Source: Pseudomonas rhizosphaerae
GTDB taxonomy: Bacteria > Pseudomonadota > Gammaproteobacteria > Pseudomonadales > Pseudomonadaceae
Length of the DNA: 64,000 nucleotides
Direction of reading: 5' to 3'
Assembly (NCBI RefSeq): GCF_000761155.1
Contig: NZ_CP009533.1
Coordinates: forward strand, 2,418,001-2,482,000
Translations under genes and position numbers: made by a program
The notes under the pieces: generated by a model
The model's input: the letters and a program-made list of their open reading frames with translations, nothing else
The model's database searches: none
Told to the model about the DNA's origin: nothing
Shown: piece after piece, positions 28,912 through 38,714 of the stretch
Position numbering within the stretch: the stretch's first letter is position 1
Layout: every line of letters starts with the position of its first letter

Positions 28912-31793
28912 ACGTCATGCAGCGCGCCGGGCCGTTGCGATGCCGTCACCACATTGCGGCAGCCGCTCAGATCCAGATCCTGCAGCGCAGCGGGCTTGGC
29001 AAAGTAATAGCCCTGGGCCTGGGACGCACCCATCTCGCGCAACAGCTGCAACGTGGCGAGATCTTCCACACCTTCGGCGACGACGGTCAAACCCAGCGAT
29101 TCGGCCATGCGCACGATGGCGCGGACGATGGCCCGGCTGCGGGCGCTGCTGGTCAATTCAAGAATGAACGACTTGTCGATCTTCAAGCCGTTGAACTGGT
29201 ACTGGTGTACGTAGCTGAGCGATGAGAAGCCTGCACCGAAGTCGTCCAGCACCACGCTCATGCCGTGCTCGGCCAACTGCTGCATGGTCCGCTGGGCCAT
29301 CGCCGGCTCGGCGACCAGCGCGCCTTCGGTCAATTCCAGGCAGATCCGCGAGGCTGCCACCTGATGGCGTGCCAGCACGGCGAGCACTTCATCGGCGAAA
29401 CCGCTGCGGGTGATGCTGTAGCTGGAGCAGTTCACATGCACCGGCGGCCAGTGCGCGTGGGCCGGCTGGGCCAGAATCTGCGCGACATGGGTCAGCATGT
29501 AGAGGTCCAGGCGTCCGATCAGGCGCAGGCCTTCGAGCGCAGGCAAAAAGTGCCCAGGCGCGACGATGCGCCCGTCCGGTTGGTGCCAGCGGATCAACGC
29601 CTCCAACGCCAGCACCTCGCCGCTCTGCACATCGACGATCGGCTGGAAGTACGGCAGCAGCTCATCGCTGCGCTTGAGCGCATTGCGCAGCGCGCCTTCC
29701 TGCTCGACCTGGTCGGACACCTCGCGGCGCAGCGCCTGGTTGAACACCGCATAGCTGTCGCGACCGGCACTCTTGACCCGGTACATGGCCTTGTCGGCAT
29801 CGCGCAACAGGTCGGCTGGTTCGCTGTGGAACTGGCTGTCGGCGCCGACGATGCCGATGCTGCACGAGGAAAACACTTCATGGCCGTTGATGAAAAACGG
29901 CCGGTCGAACGCCACAAGAATGCGTTCGGCGATCTCCACCGCCGCCTCCAGGCTTGAACCCGGAGCCAGCACGGCAAACTCGTCGCCGCCCAGGCGCGCC
30001 AACAGATCGTCCTCGCGCAGACAGCTACGCAGACGGGCTCCTGCCTCCATGAGCAATTGGTCGCCGAAGTGATGGCCAAAACTGTCGTTGACCATCTTGA
30101 AGCGGTCCAGATCGATGAACATCACCACCAGTTCGCGACCGTCGGTCTGGTACTGGCTCCAGGCGTGGGCCAGACGCTGCTGCAGGTGGATGCGATTGGG
30201 TAACGCCGTCAGTGCGTCGTGGGCGTTCTCGTATTGCAGCTTGGCGTTGGCGTGGTCGAGTTCGCGCGTTCGACTCTGTACGCGCGCTTCCAGGCGCAGG
30301 TTGGCTTCGTAGATGGCTTCGGCAGCGCTGCGACGCGACAGCGCGGTGTCGATGTGACGCGAGACGAAGGTCAGCAGGTCCTGGTCGCGCAGGGTGTAGT
30401 GCACGTCGCTGGCGTAGCTCTGTACCACCAGCACGCCGCGCACGCGGTCGTCATCGAACAAGGGCACGCCGAGCCAGGATTGCGAGCGGATCGGCTCGCG
30501 GCTGTCGTCGATTTCGCCTTGGATCATCAGCCGCGTGGCGGCATCGAAGTCGATCAGGCAGGCAGCACGCTGGCGAATCACGTACTCGGTCAGGCCACGC
30601 CGACCACGGCGCGGTTGCGGGCGGCCGGTGAGTTGTTCATCGACGTAATAGGGAAAGCTGACCTCGCCGCTGGCGCCGTCGAAGATCGCGATATAGAAAT
30701 TACGCGCGTACAGCAGATCGCCGACGATCACGTGCAGGCTGTGATAGAGGCCATCGAGTTCGCCGGGCTTGCTCGACAACTCGGCAATCTGGAACAGTGC
30801 CACTTGCAGGTGCTCGGCGCGCTTGCGCTCGGAGACTTCCAGGCGTAGCGCGGCGTTGAGCTGGGACAGCTCCTGCGTGCGACGCGACACCGTCTCTTCC
30901 AGGTCGGCGCGGTGCAGGATGCGGTCCAGGGCCATGGCCACGTGCCGGGCGACAACCAGGAACAGGGCACGGTCTTCGGCGCTGTAGGCGCGCTCCACGT
31001 CGTAGACCTGCATGGCAATCATGCCGAACACCTCGTCGCGGGCGTTCTTGAGCGGCGAACCCATCCAGAATTCGGGAATGTGCCCGACGCAATGGAAACG
31101 CCCCTGCCGCCCCGCCAGGGCGATGCCCTTGGCGTCGATCAGCAGGGGCTGGCCACTGGTCAGCACCTGACCGGTCAGCGACAGGTGCTCGGGAGTCAGA
31201 TACTCGTAGTTTTCCGCTTCCAAGGCCTCGACGTCGATGACGTCGACGTAATAGGGGTAGGTGATCTTGCCGCTTTGCGCATCGTAGAGCGCCAGGTAGA
31301 AGTTTTCCGCGTCGATCAGGGTGGCCAGGAGTTTGTGTACGCCCACGAGGAACACGCCGCGGTCGCGGGTGGAACTGGCCAGGTAGGTAATTTCGTACAG
31401 CACGCGTTGCGTGATCTGCGCACGGGCCAGGGCGTCGGTCTGGACCTGACGACCGATGGCGGCGGCAAGGTCCGCCAGAGCGCCGTCGTGGGGAACATGT
31501 ACCGGTGCCATCAGCCAGCCAAGTACCGCTTCGCCCTGCCCGGTTGGCCAGAACTGCAGTCCGCAGCTCTCGCAGAACCGCTCCAGCTCGTGGTTGGCCA
31601 ACACCAGCGGCCAGTGGCGCTGAAGGTCGCCCTGGCCTTCCAGATGCAACTGCTCACCGGCCCGGTACCACGCCCAGGCGGTGCTGTGCGGCCATTCACG
31701 GGCCTGCAGCAGAATCGCTTCCAGCGAGGCGGCATCAAGCACGGGCGTAGAGCCCTTGCCGAACTTGGCAAAGGTCGGGGGATCGGAACTCAT
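28908..31793 (-). CDS. Bifunctional GAF-GAF-GGDEF-EAL c-di-GMP protein
   Basis: 961-aa cytosolic protein. Two GAF sensor domains (about 125-305 and 345-495), with a coiled-coil-like linker, precede GGDEF (LARLGGDEF near 602) and EAL (LEALIRW near 729). The GGDEF signature is intact, and the inhibitory I-site RxxD (REDD) stands five residues before it. EAL metal and catalytic residues are all kept (HVNCSS, ELTE, LDDFGAGFSS, KIDKSF, AEGVED, QGYYF). It may therefore make and break c-di-GMP, with GAF ligands setting the balance. ATG 31793 has GGAGCG upstream. Its stop overlaps the FAD-protein start. Confidence 0.92.
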   Translation of the reverse strand: MSSDPPTFAKFGKGSTPVLDAASLEAILLQAREWPHSTAWAWYRAGEQLHLEGQGDLQRHWPLVLANHELERFCESCGLQFWPTGQGEAVLGWLMAPVHVPHDGALADLAAAIGRQVQTDALARAQITQRVLYEITYLASSTRDRGVFLVGVHKLLATLIDAENFYLALYDAQSGKITYPYYVDVIDVEALEAENYEYLTPEHLSLTGQVLTSGQPLLIDAKGIALAGRQGRFHCVGHIPEFWMGSPLKNARDEVFGMIAMQVYDVERAYSAEDRALFLVVARHVAMALDRILHRADLEETVSRRTQELSQLNAALRLEVSERKRAEHLQVALFQIAELSSKPGELDGLYHSLHVIVGDLLYARNFYIAIFDGASGEVSFPYYVDEQLTGRPQPRRGRRGLTEYVIRQRAACLIDFDAATRLMIQGEIDDSREPIRSQSWLGVPLFDDDRVRGVLVVQSYASDVHYTLRDQDLLTFVSRHIDTALSRRSAAEAIYEANLRLEARVQSRTRELDHANAKLQYENAHDALTALPNRIHLQQRLAHAWSQYQTDGRELVVMFIDLDRFKMVNDSFGHHFGDQLLMEAGARLRSCLREDDLLARLGGDEFAVLAPGSSLEAAVEIAERILVAFDRPFFINGHEVFSSCSIGIVGADSQFHSEPADLLRDADKAMYRVKSAGRDSYAVFNQALRREVSDQVEQEGALRNALKRSDELLPYFQPIVDVQSGEVLALEALIRWHQPDGRIVAPGHFLPALEGLRLIGRLDLYMLTHVAQILAQPAHAHWPPVHVNCSSYSITRSGFADEVLAVLARHQVAASRICLELTEGALVAEPAMAQRTMQQLAEHGMSVVLDDFGAGFSSLSYVHQYQFNGLKIDKSFILELTSSARSRAIVRAIVRMAESLGLTVVAEGVEDLATLQLLREMGASQAQGYYFAKPAALQDLDLSGCRNVVTASQRPGALHDV

Positions 31794-31926
31794 AGACGCT
31801 CCATGCCAGAAAACCAACGGCCTCCATCTTCGAGCTTATGGCCATCTAATGGCAAGCCCTGTGAGCAGCCCTGACGCTTACGTCAAACCCTTGTGTCGCA
31901 ATCCCCCTGCCTACCGCGTCGACCCT

Positions 31927-31952
31927 TTCGCGGCCGATGACCGCTCCTACAG
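31927..31952. repeat. Single REP element, family A
   Basis: TTCGCGGCCGATGACCGCTC followed by CTACAG, in the 219-bp gap between the two GGDEF-EAL genes. An unpaired copy. Confidence 0.75.
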
Positions 31953-32012
31953 GAGGACAGGCGCTGCGGTCGTCCCTCCTGGGCGCCGTGCGATGAATGG
32001 AAATCATCGGAT

Positions 32013-34103
32013 TCAGGCCGGGCTGACGCTCTTGGTGTGCCTGGCCGCCTGTATGTCATGCATGAATCGCTCGGCCGGCAGTGGATGCCCGAGCAGGTAG
32101 CCTTGCAGGGAATCGCATCCCAGCCGAGTCAGGAAGGCCTGCTGGTTGCTGGTTTCCACACCCTCGGCGACGATCCGCAAACCCAGTGCCTGACCCAGCG
32201 CGACGATCGCCGAGACGATCGCAGCGTCGTCACCGTCCTGCTCCAGGTCGCGAACGAAGCCGCGATCGATCTTCAGCTCGTTGGCCGGCAGGCGCTTGAG
32301 GTACATGAGGCTGGAATAGCCTGTACCGAAATCGTCGATGGACAGATCGACGCCCATGTCCGACAGCTGCTGCAGCACCGTCATGCTGGCATCGGCGTCG
32401 CTCATGGCGGTGCTCTCGGTGATTTCCAGGGTCAGGTTGGCAGCCGCCAGCCCGTGCCGCGCCAGTGTGACGGCCACGCTGCGCACCAGTGCGGCGTGGC
32501 CGAACTGCAAGGCCGACAGGTTGACCGCTACGCGCCAGTCATGGAAGCCCATCTCGACCCACTCGCGCATCTGCCGACAGGCCTCGTCAAGCACCCAGTG
32601 GCCGATGTCGATGATCAACCCGGTCGTCTCCGCCAGGTCGATGAACGCCGCAGGCGCCAGCAGGCCCATGCGTGGGTGCTCCCAGCGCAACAGCGCCTCG
32701 GCGCCGACCGGTTTACCGCTGCGGGCATCGAACTTGGGCTGGTAGAACAGGCGCAACTGGCGCTCGGCCACCGCCAGACGCAATTCCTGCAGAAGCTGCA
32801 AGCGCTTGCGGGCATTGGTGTTCATCGAGCTTTCGAAGAAGCTGTAGCCGTTCTTGCCAATGCTCTTGGCATGGTACATGGCCGCATCGGCATTCATCAG
32901 CAGCTCGTTCTGATCGATGCCGTTGCCAGGGTACAGGGCGATACCGATGCTGGCGGAAATATGCAGGCTGTGTCCGGCGACTTCGAACGTCTGGCCGATC
33001 AGGTGAACCTGGCGCGCGGCGATACCCTTGGCGTAGGCCGCTGCTTCGAGGCTTACCAGCAGGACGAACTCGTCGCCACCGATTCGGGCCAGGGTGTCCT
33101 GGCCGTGCAGGCTGGTGCGCAGGCGCGAGGCGACGGCGCGCAGCAGCTGGTCGCCCATGTGATGGCCAAAGGCGTCGTTGACCGGCTTGAAACCATCCAG
33201 ATCGATGAACATCACCGCCAGACAACCGCCGACCGCATCGATCTGGCTGATCGCCTGGCCGATGCGGTCGGCCAGGAGAATACGGTTGGGCAAGCCGGTC
33301 AGGTTGTCGTGCAGGGCCAGTTGAGTCAGCTCCTGGTTGGCCAGGGTCAATGAATTGGCCAGCGCCGCGGTGCGCGACTCCAGGCGCGCATCGAGCACCG
33401 ACGTCAGCAAGGTCATGCCCAGCACCGCCAGGGTCGTGACCAGCACCAGGTAATCGAGACCATCCCCGGTAAGGCCGTCGAGGGCGCCACCACACACGCT
33501 GCCCTCGGGAAATTTGGCCGCGGCCATGCCGGTGTAGTGCATGCCGACGATGGCCAGGCCCATCAGCACCGACGCGCCGGCTCGGGCCAGTCGCACGTTC
33601 GGCCGGTTGCGCCGCAGGCGGAAGGCGATCCACAGCGCTGCGCCGGAAGCGCCCCCGGCGATGGCCAGAGAGGCGACGAACAGCACGGGGTCGTAGACGA
33701 TGCCAGGCTGCATCTCCAACGCCGCCATGCCGGTGTAGTGCATGCTGCCGATGCCTGCGCCCATGATCACCGCGCCCCCGGCCAATTGCGGCCAAGGCAG
33801 CAGCGGCTGGCTGACCAGCCACAGGGCAAACCCTGAGCTCAGGACGGCGATGAGCAGCGAAGCGGCGGTCAGGCCCAGGTCATAGCCCAGTTGTATAGGC
33901 AGTTCGAAGGCGAGCATGCCGATGAAGTGCATCGACCACACGCCGATACCCAAGGCCAGCGCACCGCCGCTCATCCACAGATAGATCGCCCGGCCCTGCG
34001 CCGTAGCGATGCGCCCGACCAGATCGAGTGCGGTATAGGACGCCAGGATGGCGACACACAGCGATACGGCCACGAGGGCGGAGGAATAGGTACCAATCAG
34101 CAT
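32013..34103 (-). CDS. MHYT-GGDEF-EAL membrane c-di-GMP protein (MucR/NbdA type)
   Basis: 696 aa. Seven predicted membrane helices make the MHYT domain, with MHFIGM, MHYTGM and MHYTGM motifs that are thought to bind copper and sense NO, O2 or CO. GGDEF follows (LARIGGDEF near 343), then EAL (GAEALLRWEH near 468). EAL residues look complete (VAVNLS, LEITES, IDDFGTGYSS, KIDRGF, AEGVET, QGYLLG). The I-site is degenerate: HGQD stands where RxxD is expected. ATG 34103 (MLIGTYSSALV) is chosen because it starts right at the first helix; GTG 34151 adds 16 residues. In P. aeruginosa such proteins control alginate or dispersal; here the target is unknown. Confidence 0.92.
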   Translation of the reverse strand: MLIGTYSSALVAVSLCVAILASYTALDLVGRIATAQGRAIYLWMSGGALALGIGVWSMHFIGMLAFELPIQLGYDLGLTAASLLIAVLSSGFALWLVSQPLLPWPQLAGGAVIMGAGIGSMHYTGMAALEMQPGIVYDPVLFVASLAIAGGASGAALWIAFRLRRNRPNVRLARAGASVLMGLAIVGMHYTGMAAAKFPEGSVCGGALDGLTGDGLDYLVLVTTLAVLGMTLLTSVLDARLESRTAALANSLTLANQELTQLALHDNLTGLPNRILLADRIGQAISQIDAVGGCLAVMFIDLDGFKPVNDAFGHHMGDQLLRAVASRLRTSLHGQDTLARIGGDEFVLLVSLEAAAYAKGIAARQVHLIGQTFEVAGHSLHISASIGIALYPGNGIDQNELLMNADAAMYHAKSIGKNGYSFFESSMNTNARKRLQLLQELRLAVAERQLRLFYQPKFDARSGKPVGAEALLRWEHPRMGLLAPAAFIDLAETTGLIIDIGHWVLDEACRQMREWVEMGFHDWRVAVNLSALQFGHAALVRSVAVTLARHGLAAANLTLEITESTAMSDADASMTVLQQLSDMGVDLSIDDFGTGYSSLMYLKRLPANELKIDRGFVRDLEQDGDDAAIVSAIVALGQALGLRIVAEGVETSNQQAFLTRLGCDSLQGYLLGHPLPAERFMHDIQAARHTKSVSPA

Positions 34104-34170
34104 CGATATCTTGACCAGGGCGTGCGGGGTTTCAGAGGTGGTACGAAACACGGTTGCCGACGCGGCTGGC

Positions 34171-35610
34171 CTATTGTGCCGGTTCCTGCCAGCCGCCGCC
34201 CAGCGCCGCGATCAACTGCACGCTGGCGACCAGGCGACTCTGCATCAGGGTCAACACGCTGCGCTCGTTGCTCAACGCCGTTGCCTGCACGTTGACCACG
34301 TCAAGATAGCCAATAAGCCCGGCCTTGTATTGGTTGGACGTGAGGCGCAACGACTCGCGGGCCGCCTGCAGCGCCTCGTTGCGCACCAACGCTTCCTCGT
34401 CGAACACCTTCAACTGGCTCATGTAGTCTTCGACTTCACGGAACCCGTCGAGCACGGTCTGACGATACTGCGCGACGGTCTGGTCGTAAGCCGCTTCACT
34501 GCGGTCCACTTCAGCGGCGCGCTGGCCGCCATCGAACAGGGTCATCGCCAACTGCGGGCCAACCGACCAGAAACGGTTGGGCAACGACACCCAATTGCTG
34601 AAACTGCTACTGCTGTAGCCGCCGGCCAGGCTCAAGGTCAGGTCGGGATAATAGGCTGTCTTGGCCACGCCGATTTCCGCGTTGGCGGCCATCATCGAGC
34701 GTTCGGCGGCGGCGATGTCGGGTCGTCGCTCGAGCAATTGCGAAGGCACCGCCAGAGGGATTGCCGGCAACGCCGGAATCTCGGTGCTGGCGGCCAGGCT
34801 GAATTCGGCCGGTGCCATGCCAATGAGCACGGCGATGGCATTTTCCAGCTGCGCCCGCTGCCAGACCAGATCGATCAGGTCGGCCTGGGTGGTCTTCAAC
34901 TGGGTCTGCGCCAGGAACACCGCATCCTTGCCGGAAATGCCCGCGCGGTACTGATTCTGGGTCAGGTCGAGCGAGCGCTGATAGGCCTGGACGGTCGCTT
35001 CGAGGAGGCGCTTCTGCTCGTCGATCACCCGCAGTTGCAGATAGTTCTGCACCAGCTCCGATTGCAGGCTCAGGCGCATCGCCGCCAAATCCGCCAGGCT
35101 CGCCTGCGCACTGGCGCGATCCGCCTCAAGCCCACGGCGCAGCTTGCCCCAGATATCGGCTTCCCAGCTCACGCCCAGCTGCGTGTTGTAGGTGTCGCGT
35201 ATGCCACTGCTGGATTGGCTCAGGCTCGAACCGCTGCTGCCGGTGCCCTGGCTGGAGCGGGTCTTGCCAGCGCTCAGATCGACAGTCGGAAAGAGCGCGC
35301 CGCGGGTGCTGCGCACCAGTGCCTGGGCCTGCCGGTACTGCGCTTCGTACTGGGCGACGGTCTGGTTGGACCGGTTGAGCCTGAGCACCAGGGCGTCGAG
35401 CTGGCGGTCGCCGTACAGCTCCCACCAGGCGCCGCGCGCCAAGGCGTCGCTGGGGTTGGCTTGGCGCCAGCCCTCGGCCTGCTTGAATTGCACCGGCGTG
35501 GCGATCGTCGGACGCTGGTAGTCCGGGCCCAGGGTACAGGCACCCAGCATCAGGCTGCACAACGCCAGGCTGGCCAGGCGCGAAGCGCGGGGTAAAACGG
35601 AATCGGTCAT
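34171..35610 (-). CDS. opmB: Outer-membrane efflux lipoprotein of the MuxABC system
   Basis: 479-aa TolC/OprM-type outer-membrane channel. The N-terminal signal with lipobox LGAC (acylated Cys) is followed by TLGPDYQRP, the family hallmark, and two OEP repeats. Its ATG overlaps the TGA of muxC (ATGA, 35607-35610). It is the last gene of the leftward muxABC-opmB operon, the Pseudomonas counterpart of mdtABC, which exports antibiotics such as novobiocin and aztreonam in P. aeruginosa. The length is typical. Confidence 0.93.
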   Translation of the reverse strand: MTDSVLPRASRLASLALCSLMLGACTLGPDYQRPTIATPVQFKQAEGWRQANPSDALARGAWWELYGDRQLDALVLRLNRSNQTVAQYEAQYRQAQALVRSTRGALFPTVDLSAGKTRSSQGTGSSGSSLSQSSSGIRDTYNTQLGVSWEADIWGKLRRGLEADRASAQASLADLAAMRLSLQSELVQNYLQLRVIDEQKRLLEATVQAYQRSLDLTQNQYRAGISGKDAVFLAQTQLKTTQADLIDLVWQRAQLENAIAVLIGMAPAEFSLAASTEIPALPAIPLAVPSQLLERRPDIAAAERSMMAANAEIGVAKTAYYPDLTLSLAGGYSSSSFSNWVSLPNRFWSVGPQLAMTLFDGGQRAAEVDRSEAAYDQTVAQYRQTVLDGFREVEDYMSQLKVFDEEALVRNEALQAARESLRLTSNQYKAGLIGYLDVVNVQATALSNERSVLTLMQSRLVASVQLIAALGGGWQEPAQ

Positions 35611-38600
35611 AGCGCAGTGTCCAGAGCGGCATCGGTACGCACGCCGCGCCATTTATTGAAACGGTGGCGCAGGCGGTCCAGATAGAGGTAAACCACCGGG
35701 GTGGTGTAGAGCGTGAGGATCTGGCTGAACACCAACCCGCCAATGATGGTTAGGCCCAGCGGGCGGCGCATCTCGGCGCCTGCGGCGGTACTGAACATCA
35801 ACGGCAGCGCACCCAGGATGGCCGCCATGGTGGTCATCAGGATGGGCCGCAAGCGCAACAGACAGGCCTGCCGAATGGATTCGGTCGGGCCCAGCCCTTC
35901 ATTGCGTTCGAGTTGCAGCGCCAGGTCGATCATCATGATCGCGTTCTTTTTCACCACCCCAATCAGCAGAAACAGGCCCAGCAGCGAGATCAGGCTGAAC
36001 TGGCCACCGGTCAGGTAGATGCTCAGCAAGGCCCCTACGCCGGCCGACGGCAAGGTCGAGAGAATGGTAAGCGGGTGAATGTAGCTTTCATAGAGAATCC
36101 CCAGCACCAGGTAAACCGCCACCAGCGCACCGAGTATCATAAATGGCTGGCTCTTCTGCGCCGCCGCGAAGGCGTCGCCGGTACCGGCCACCTTGACGAT
36201 GATGTCTTCCGGCAGGCCGACCCGCACCAGCGCTCGCTCGATCAGCGGCGTAGCCACGTCCAGGGTCACGCCAGTGGCCAGGTCGAAGGAAATGGATTCG
36301 GAGGCGAACTGGCCCTCGTGGCTGACGCTGTCGTCGGCCAGGCTGTTCTCGTAATGCGCGATGCTCGACAGCGGCACACGCTTGTCGTCCATGGTGATCA
36401 CCTGGACCTGCTCAAGGGTGATCGGGTCCTGGGCATACCGGGGGTTGATCTCCATCACCACCTTGTATTGGTTGAGGCTGTCGTAGATGGTGGAAATCTG
36501 CCGCTGGCTGTAGGCGTTGTTGAGCACCGAGGTCACGGTGCTCATGTCGATGCCCAGGCGCTTGGCCTTGTCGCGGTCGACGATCAAGGTCACCTGCGCG
36601 GCGCCGCGACCTTCGCGGGCATCGATGGCGGTCAGTTCCGGCAGCGCGCGGAACGCCGCGACGATTTTCGGGTACCAGGTGCGCAAGGCCGATAGATCGC
36701 CGCTCTGGATGATGTACGAATATTGCGCAGTGCTCTGCTCGCGTGCGCCGCCGAATTGCAGGTCCTGGTCGGCCATCAGCATCAGGCGGCCGCCGGGTAC
36801 CTTGGGCAGTTCCTTGCGCAGCCGTTCGATCACCTGCTGCGCGTTGATCTTGCGTTCTTCGATGGGCTTCAAGCGCACCAGGATGGTCGCGTTGTTGCTG
36901 CCGTTGTTGCCGCCGATGAAGCCGGCCACGCTGTCGACCGCCGGGTCGGCGAGCAGCGCGCGCCGATAGGTTTCCATCTTCGGCTGCATGACCGAGAACG
37001 ACAGGCCGTCGTCGCCGCGCACGAAGCCGATCAACTGGCCGGTGTCCTGCTGCGGCATGAAGGTCTTGGGCACGACCACGTACAGCGCCACGTTGCCGAC
37101 GATGGTCAGCAACAGGCTGAGCAGGGTTAGCCGGCGATGCCGCAGGACCCAGCCCAGGCTACGGTCGTAGGCTGCGACCATGCGCTGATTGACGCTGTGA
37201 CTGAAGCGTTGCAGGCGGTTGTCCTGTTCGGGCCGATGCGGCGTCAGCCAGCGCGCGCAGAGCATGGGCGTCAGGGTCAGCGAGACGAACAGCGAGACGA
37301 CGATGGCCACCGCCAGCGTGATCGAAAATTCACGGAACAGGCTTTCGATGATGCCGCCGATGAACAGGATCGAAAGGAACACCGCCACCAGCGAGACGTT
37401 CATCGACAGCAGGGTGAAGCCGACCTCCTGGGTGCCCAGGTACGCAGCGCGCAGGGGCGGCACACCGTTGTCGATGTGCCGGGAAATGTTCTCCAGCACC
37501 ACGATGGCATCGTCCACCACCAGCCCGGTCGCCAGGATCAGCGCCATCAGCGACAGGTTGTTGAGCGAGAACCCCCACAGGTACATGATCGCGAACGTCC
37601 CCACCAGCGACACCGGCACGGCCAGGGTGGGAATCAGCGATGCGCGGAAATTGCCGAGGAACAGGAAAACCACCAGCACCACCAGCACCACGGCGATGAG
37701 CAGCGTCATCTCGGCCTCGTGCAGGGTGGCGGTGATCACCGGTGAGCGGTCCATGGCGATGTTCAGCTCGACACTGGCCGGCAGCAGTGCTTCCAGGGCC
37801 GGCAGTTGTTCCTTGATCTGGCTGACAGTCTGGATGATGTTGGCCCCGGCCTGGCGGTTGATCACCAGCAGCACGGCCGAGTTGTCGTTGTAGAAGCCGC
37901 TGTTGTAGCGGTCTTCCACCCCGTCGGTGACCTTGGCGACGTCACTCAGGCGCAGTACCGAGCCGTCCTGATAGCGGATGATCAGCGGCTTGTAGTCGTC
38001 GGCCTTGTCCAGCTGGTCGTTGGCCTGCACCTGCCACTGGCGCTCGCCGTCCTCGACGAAACCGATGGGCCGCCGCACGTTGGTGCCGTCGATGGTGGTG
38101 CGCACGTCGTCGAGCGACACGTTGTACTGGTTGAGCAACTGCGGCTCGAGTTCGATGCGCACCGCTGGCAGGGAGCTGCCGCCGATCTGCACTTCGCCCA
38201 CCCCCGGCACCTGGGACAGGCTCTGCGACAGGATGGTCGAGGCCAAATCGTACAGCTGGCCCTTTTCCAGCACCTCGGAGGTCAGCGACAGGACCATCAC
38301 CGGGGCCTGGGAGGGGTTGATCTTCTTGTAGGTCGGCATGCTGCGCATGCCGCTGGGCAGCAGGTTGCGCGATGCGTTGATCGCCGCCTGTACCTCGCGG
38401 GCCGCACCGTTGATGTCGCGGTCCAGGTCGAACTGCAAAATGACCCTGGTCGAGCCCTGGCTGGAACGGCTGCTCATGGTGGTCACGCCCGGAATGGCGC
38501 CGAACGATCGCTCCAGCGGCGTGGCCACGGTCGAGGCCATGACCTCGGGGCTGGCCCCAGAGAGGTTGGCCGACACCACGATCACCGGAAAATCCATGCT

Positions 38601-38714
38601 GGGCAGCGGCGACACCGGCAGCAGGCTGAAACTGACCCCGCCCAGCAGCATGATCGCCACGCTCATCAGGAAGGTCGCCACCGGGCGACGGATGAAAGGT
38701 CCGGACAGGTTCAT
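35607..38714 (-). CDS. muxC: RND multidrug efflux permease MuxC (MdtC-like)
   Basis: 1035-aa inner-membrane proton/drug antiporter with the usual 12 helices and two large periplasmic loops. [20 protein letters not shown] is the standard N-terminus. The segment [20 protein letters not shown] in helix 4 carries the proton-relay aspartates. The product would pair with MuxB, as MdtB and MdtC form a heterotrimer. It overlaps muxB by 4 bp and opmB by 4 bp. No frameshift or lost motif is apparent. Confidence 0.94.
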   Translation of the reverse strand: MNLSGPFIRRPVATFLMSVAIMLLGGVSFSLLPVSPLPSMDFPVIVVSANLSGASPEVMASTVATPLERSFGAIPGVTTMSSRSSQGSTRVILQFDLDRDINGAAREVQAAINASRNLLPSGMRSMPTYKKINPSQAPVMVLSLTSEVLEKGQLYDLASTILSQSLSQVPGVGEVQIGGSSLPAVRIELEPQLLNQYNVSLDDVRTTIDGTNVRRPIGFVEDGERQWQVQANDQLDKADDYKPLIIRYQDGSVLRLSDVAKVTDGVEDRYNSGFYNDNSAVLLVINRQAGANIIQTVSQIKEQLPALEALLPASVELNIAMDRSPVITATLHEAEMTLLIAVVLVVLVVFLFLGNFRASLIPTLAVPVSLVGTFAIMYLWGFSLNNLSLMALILATGLVVDDAIVVLENISRHIDNGVPPLRAAYLGTQEVGFTLLSMNVSLVAVFLSILFIGGIIESLFREFSITLAVAIVVSLFVSLTLTPMLCARWLTPHRPEQDNRLQRFSHSVNQRMVAAYDRSLGWVLRHRRLTLLSLLLTIVGNVALYVVVPKTFMPQQDTGQLIGFVRGDDGLSFSVMQPKMETYRRALLADPAVDSVAGFIGGNNGSNNATILVRLKPIEERKINAQQVIERLRKELPKVPGGRLMLMADQDLQFGGAREQSTAQYSYIIQSGDLSALRTWYPKIVAAFRALPELTAIDAREGRGAAQVTLIVDRDKAKRLGIDMSTVTSVLNNAYSQRQISTIYDSLNQYKVVMEINPRYAQDPITLEQVQVITMDDKRVPLSSIAHYENSLADDSVSHEGQFASESISFDLATGVTLDVATPLIERALVRVGLPEDIIVKVAGTGDAFAAAQKSQPFMILGALVAVYLVLGILYESYIHPLTILSTLPSAGVGALLSIYLTGGQFSLISLLGLFLLIGVVKKNAIMMIDLALQLERNEGLGPTESIRQACLLRLRPILMTTMAAILGALPLMFSTAAGAEMRRPLGLTIIGGLVFSQILTLYTTPVVYLYLDRLRHRFNKWRGVRTDAALDTAL

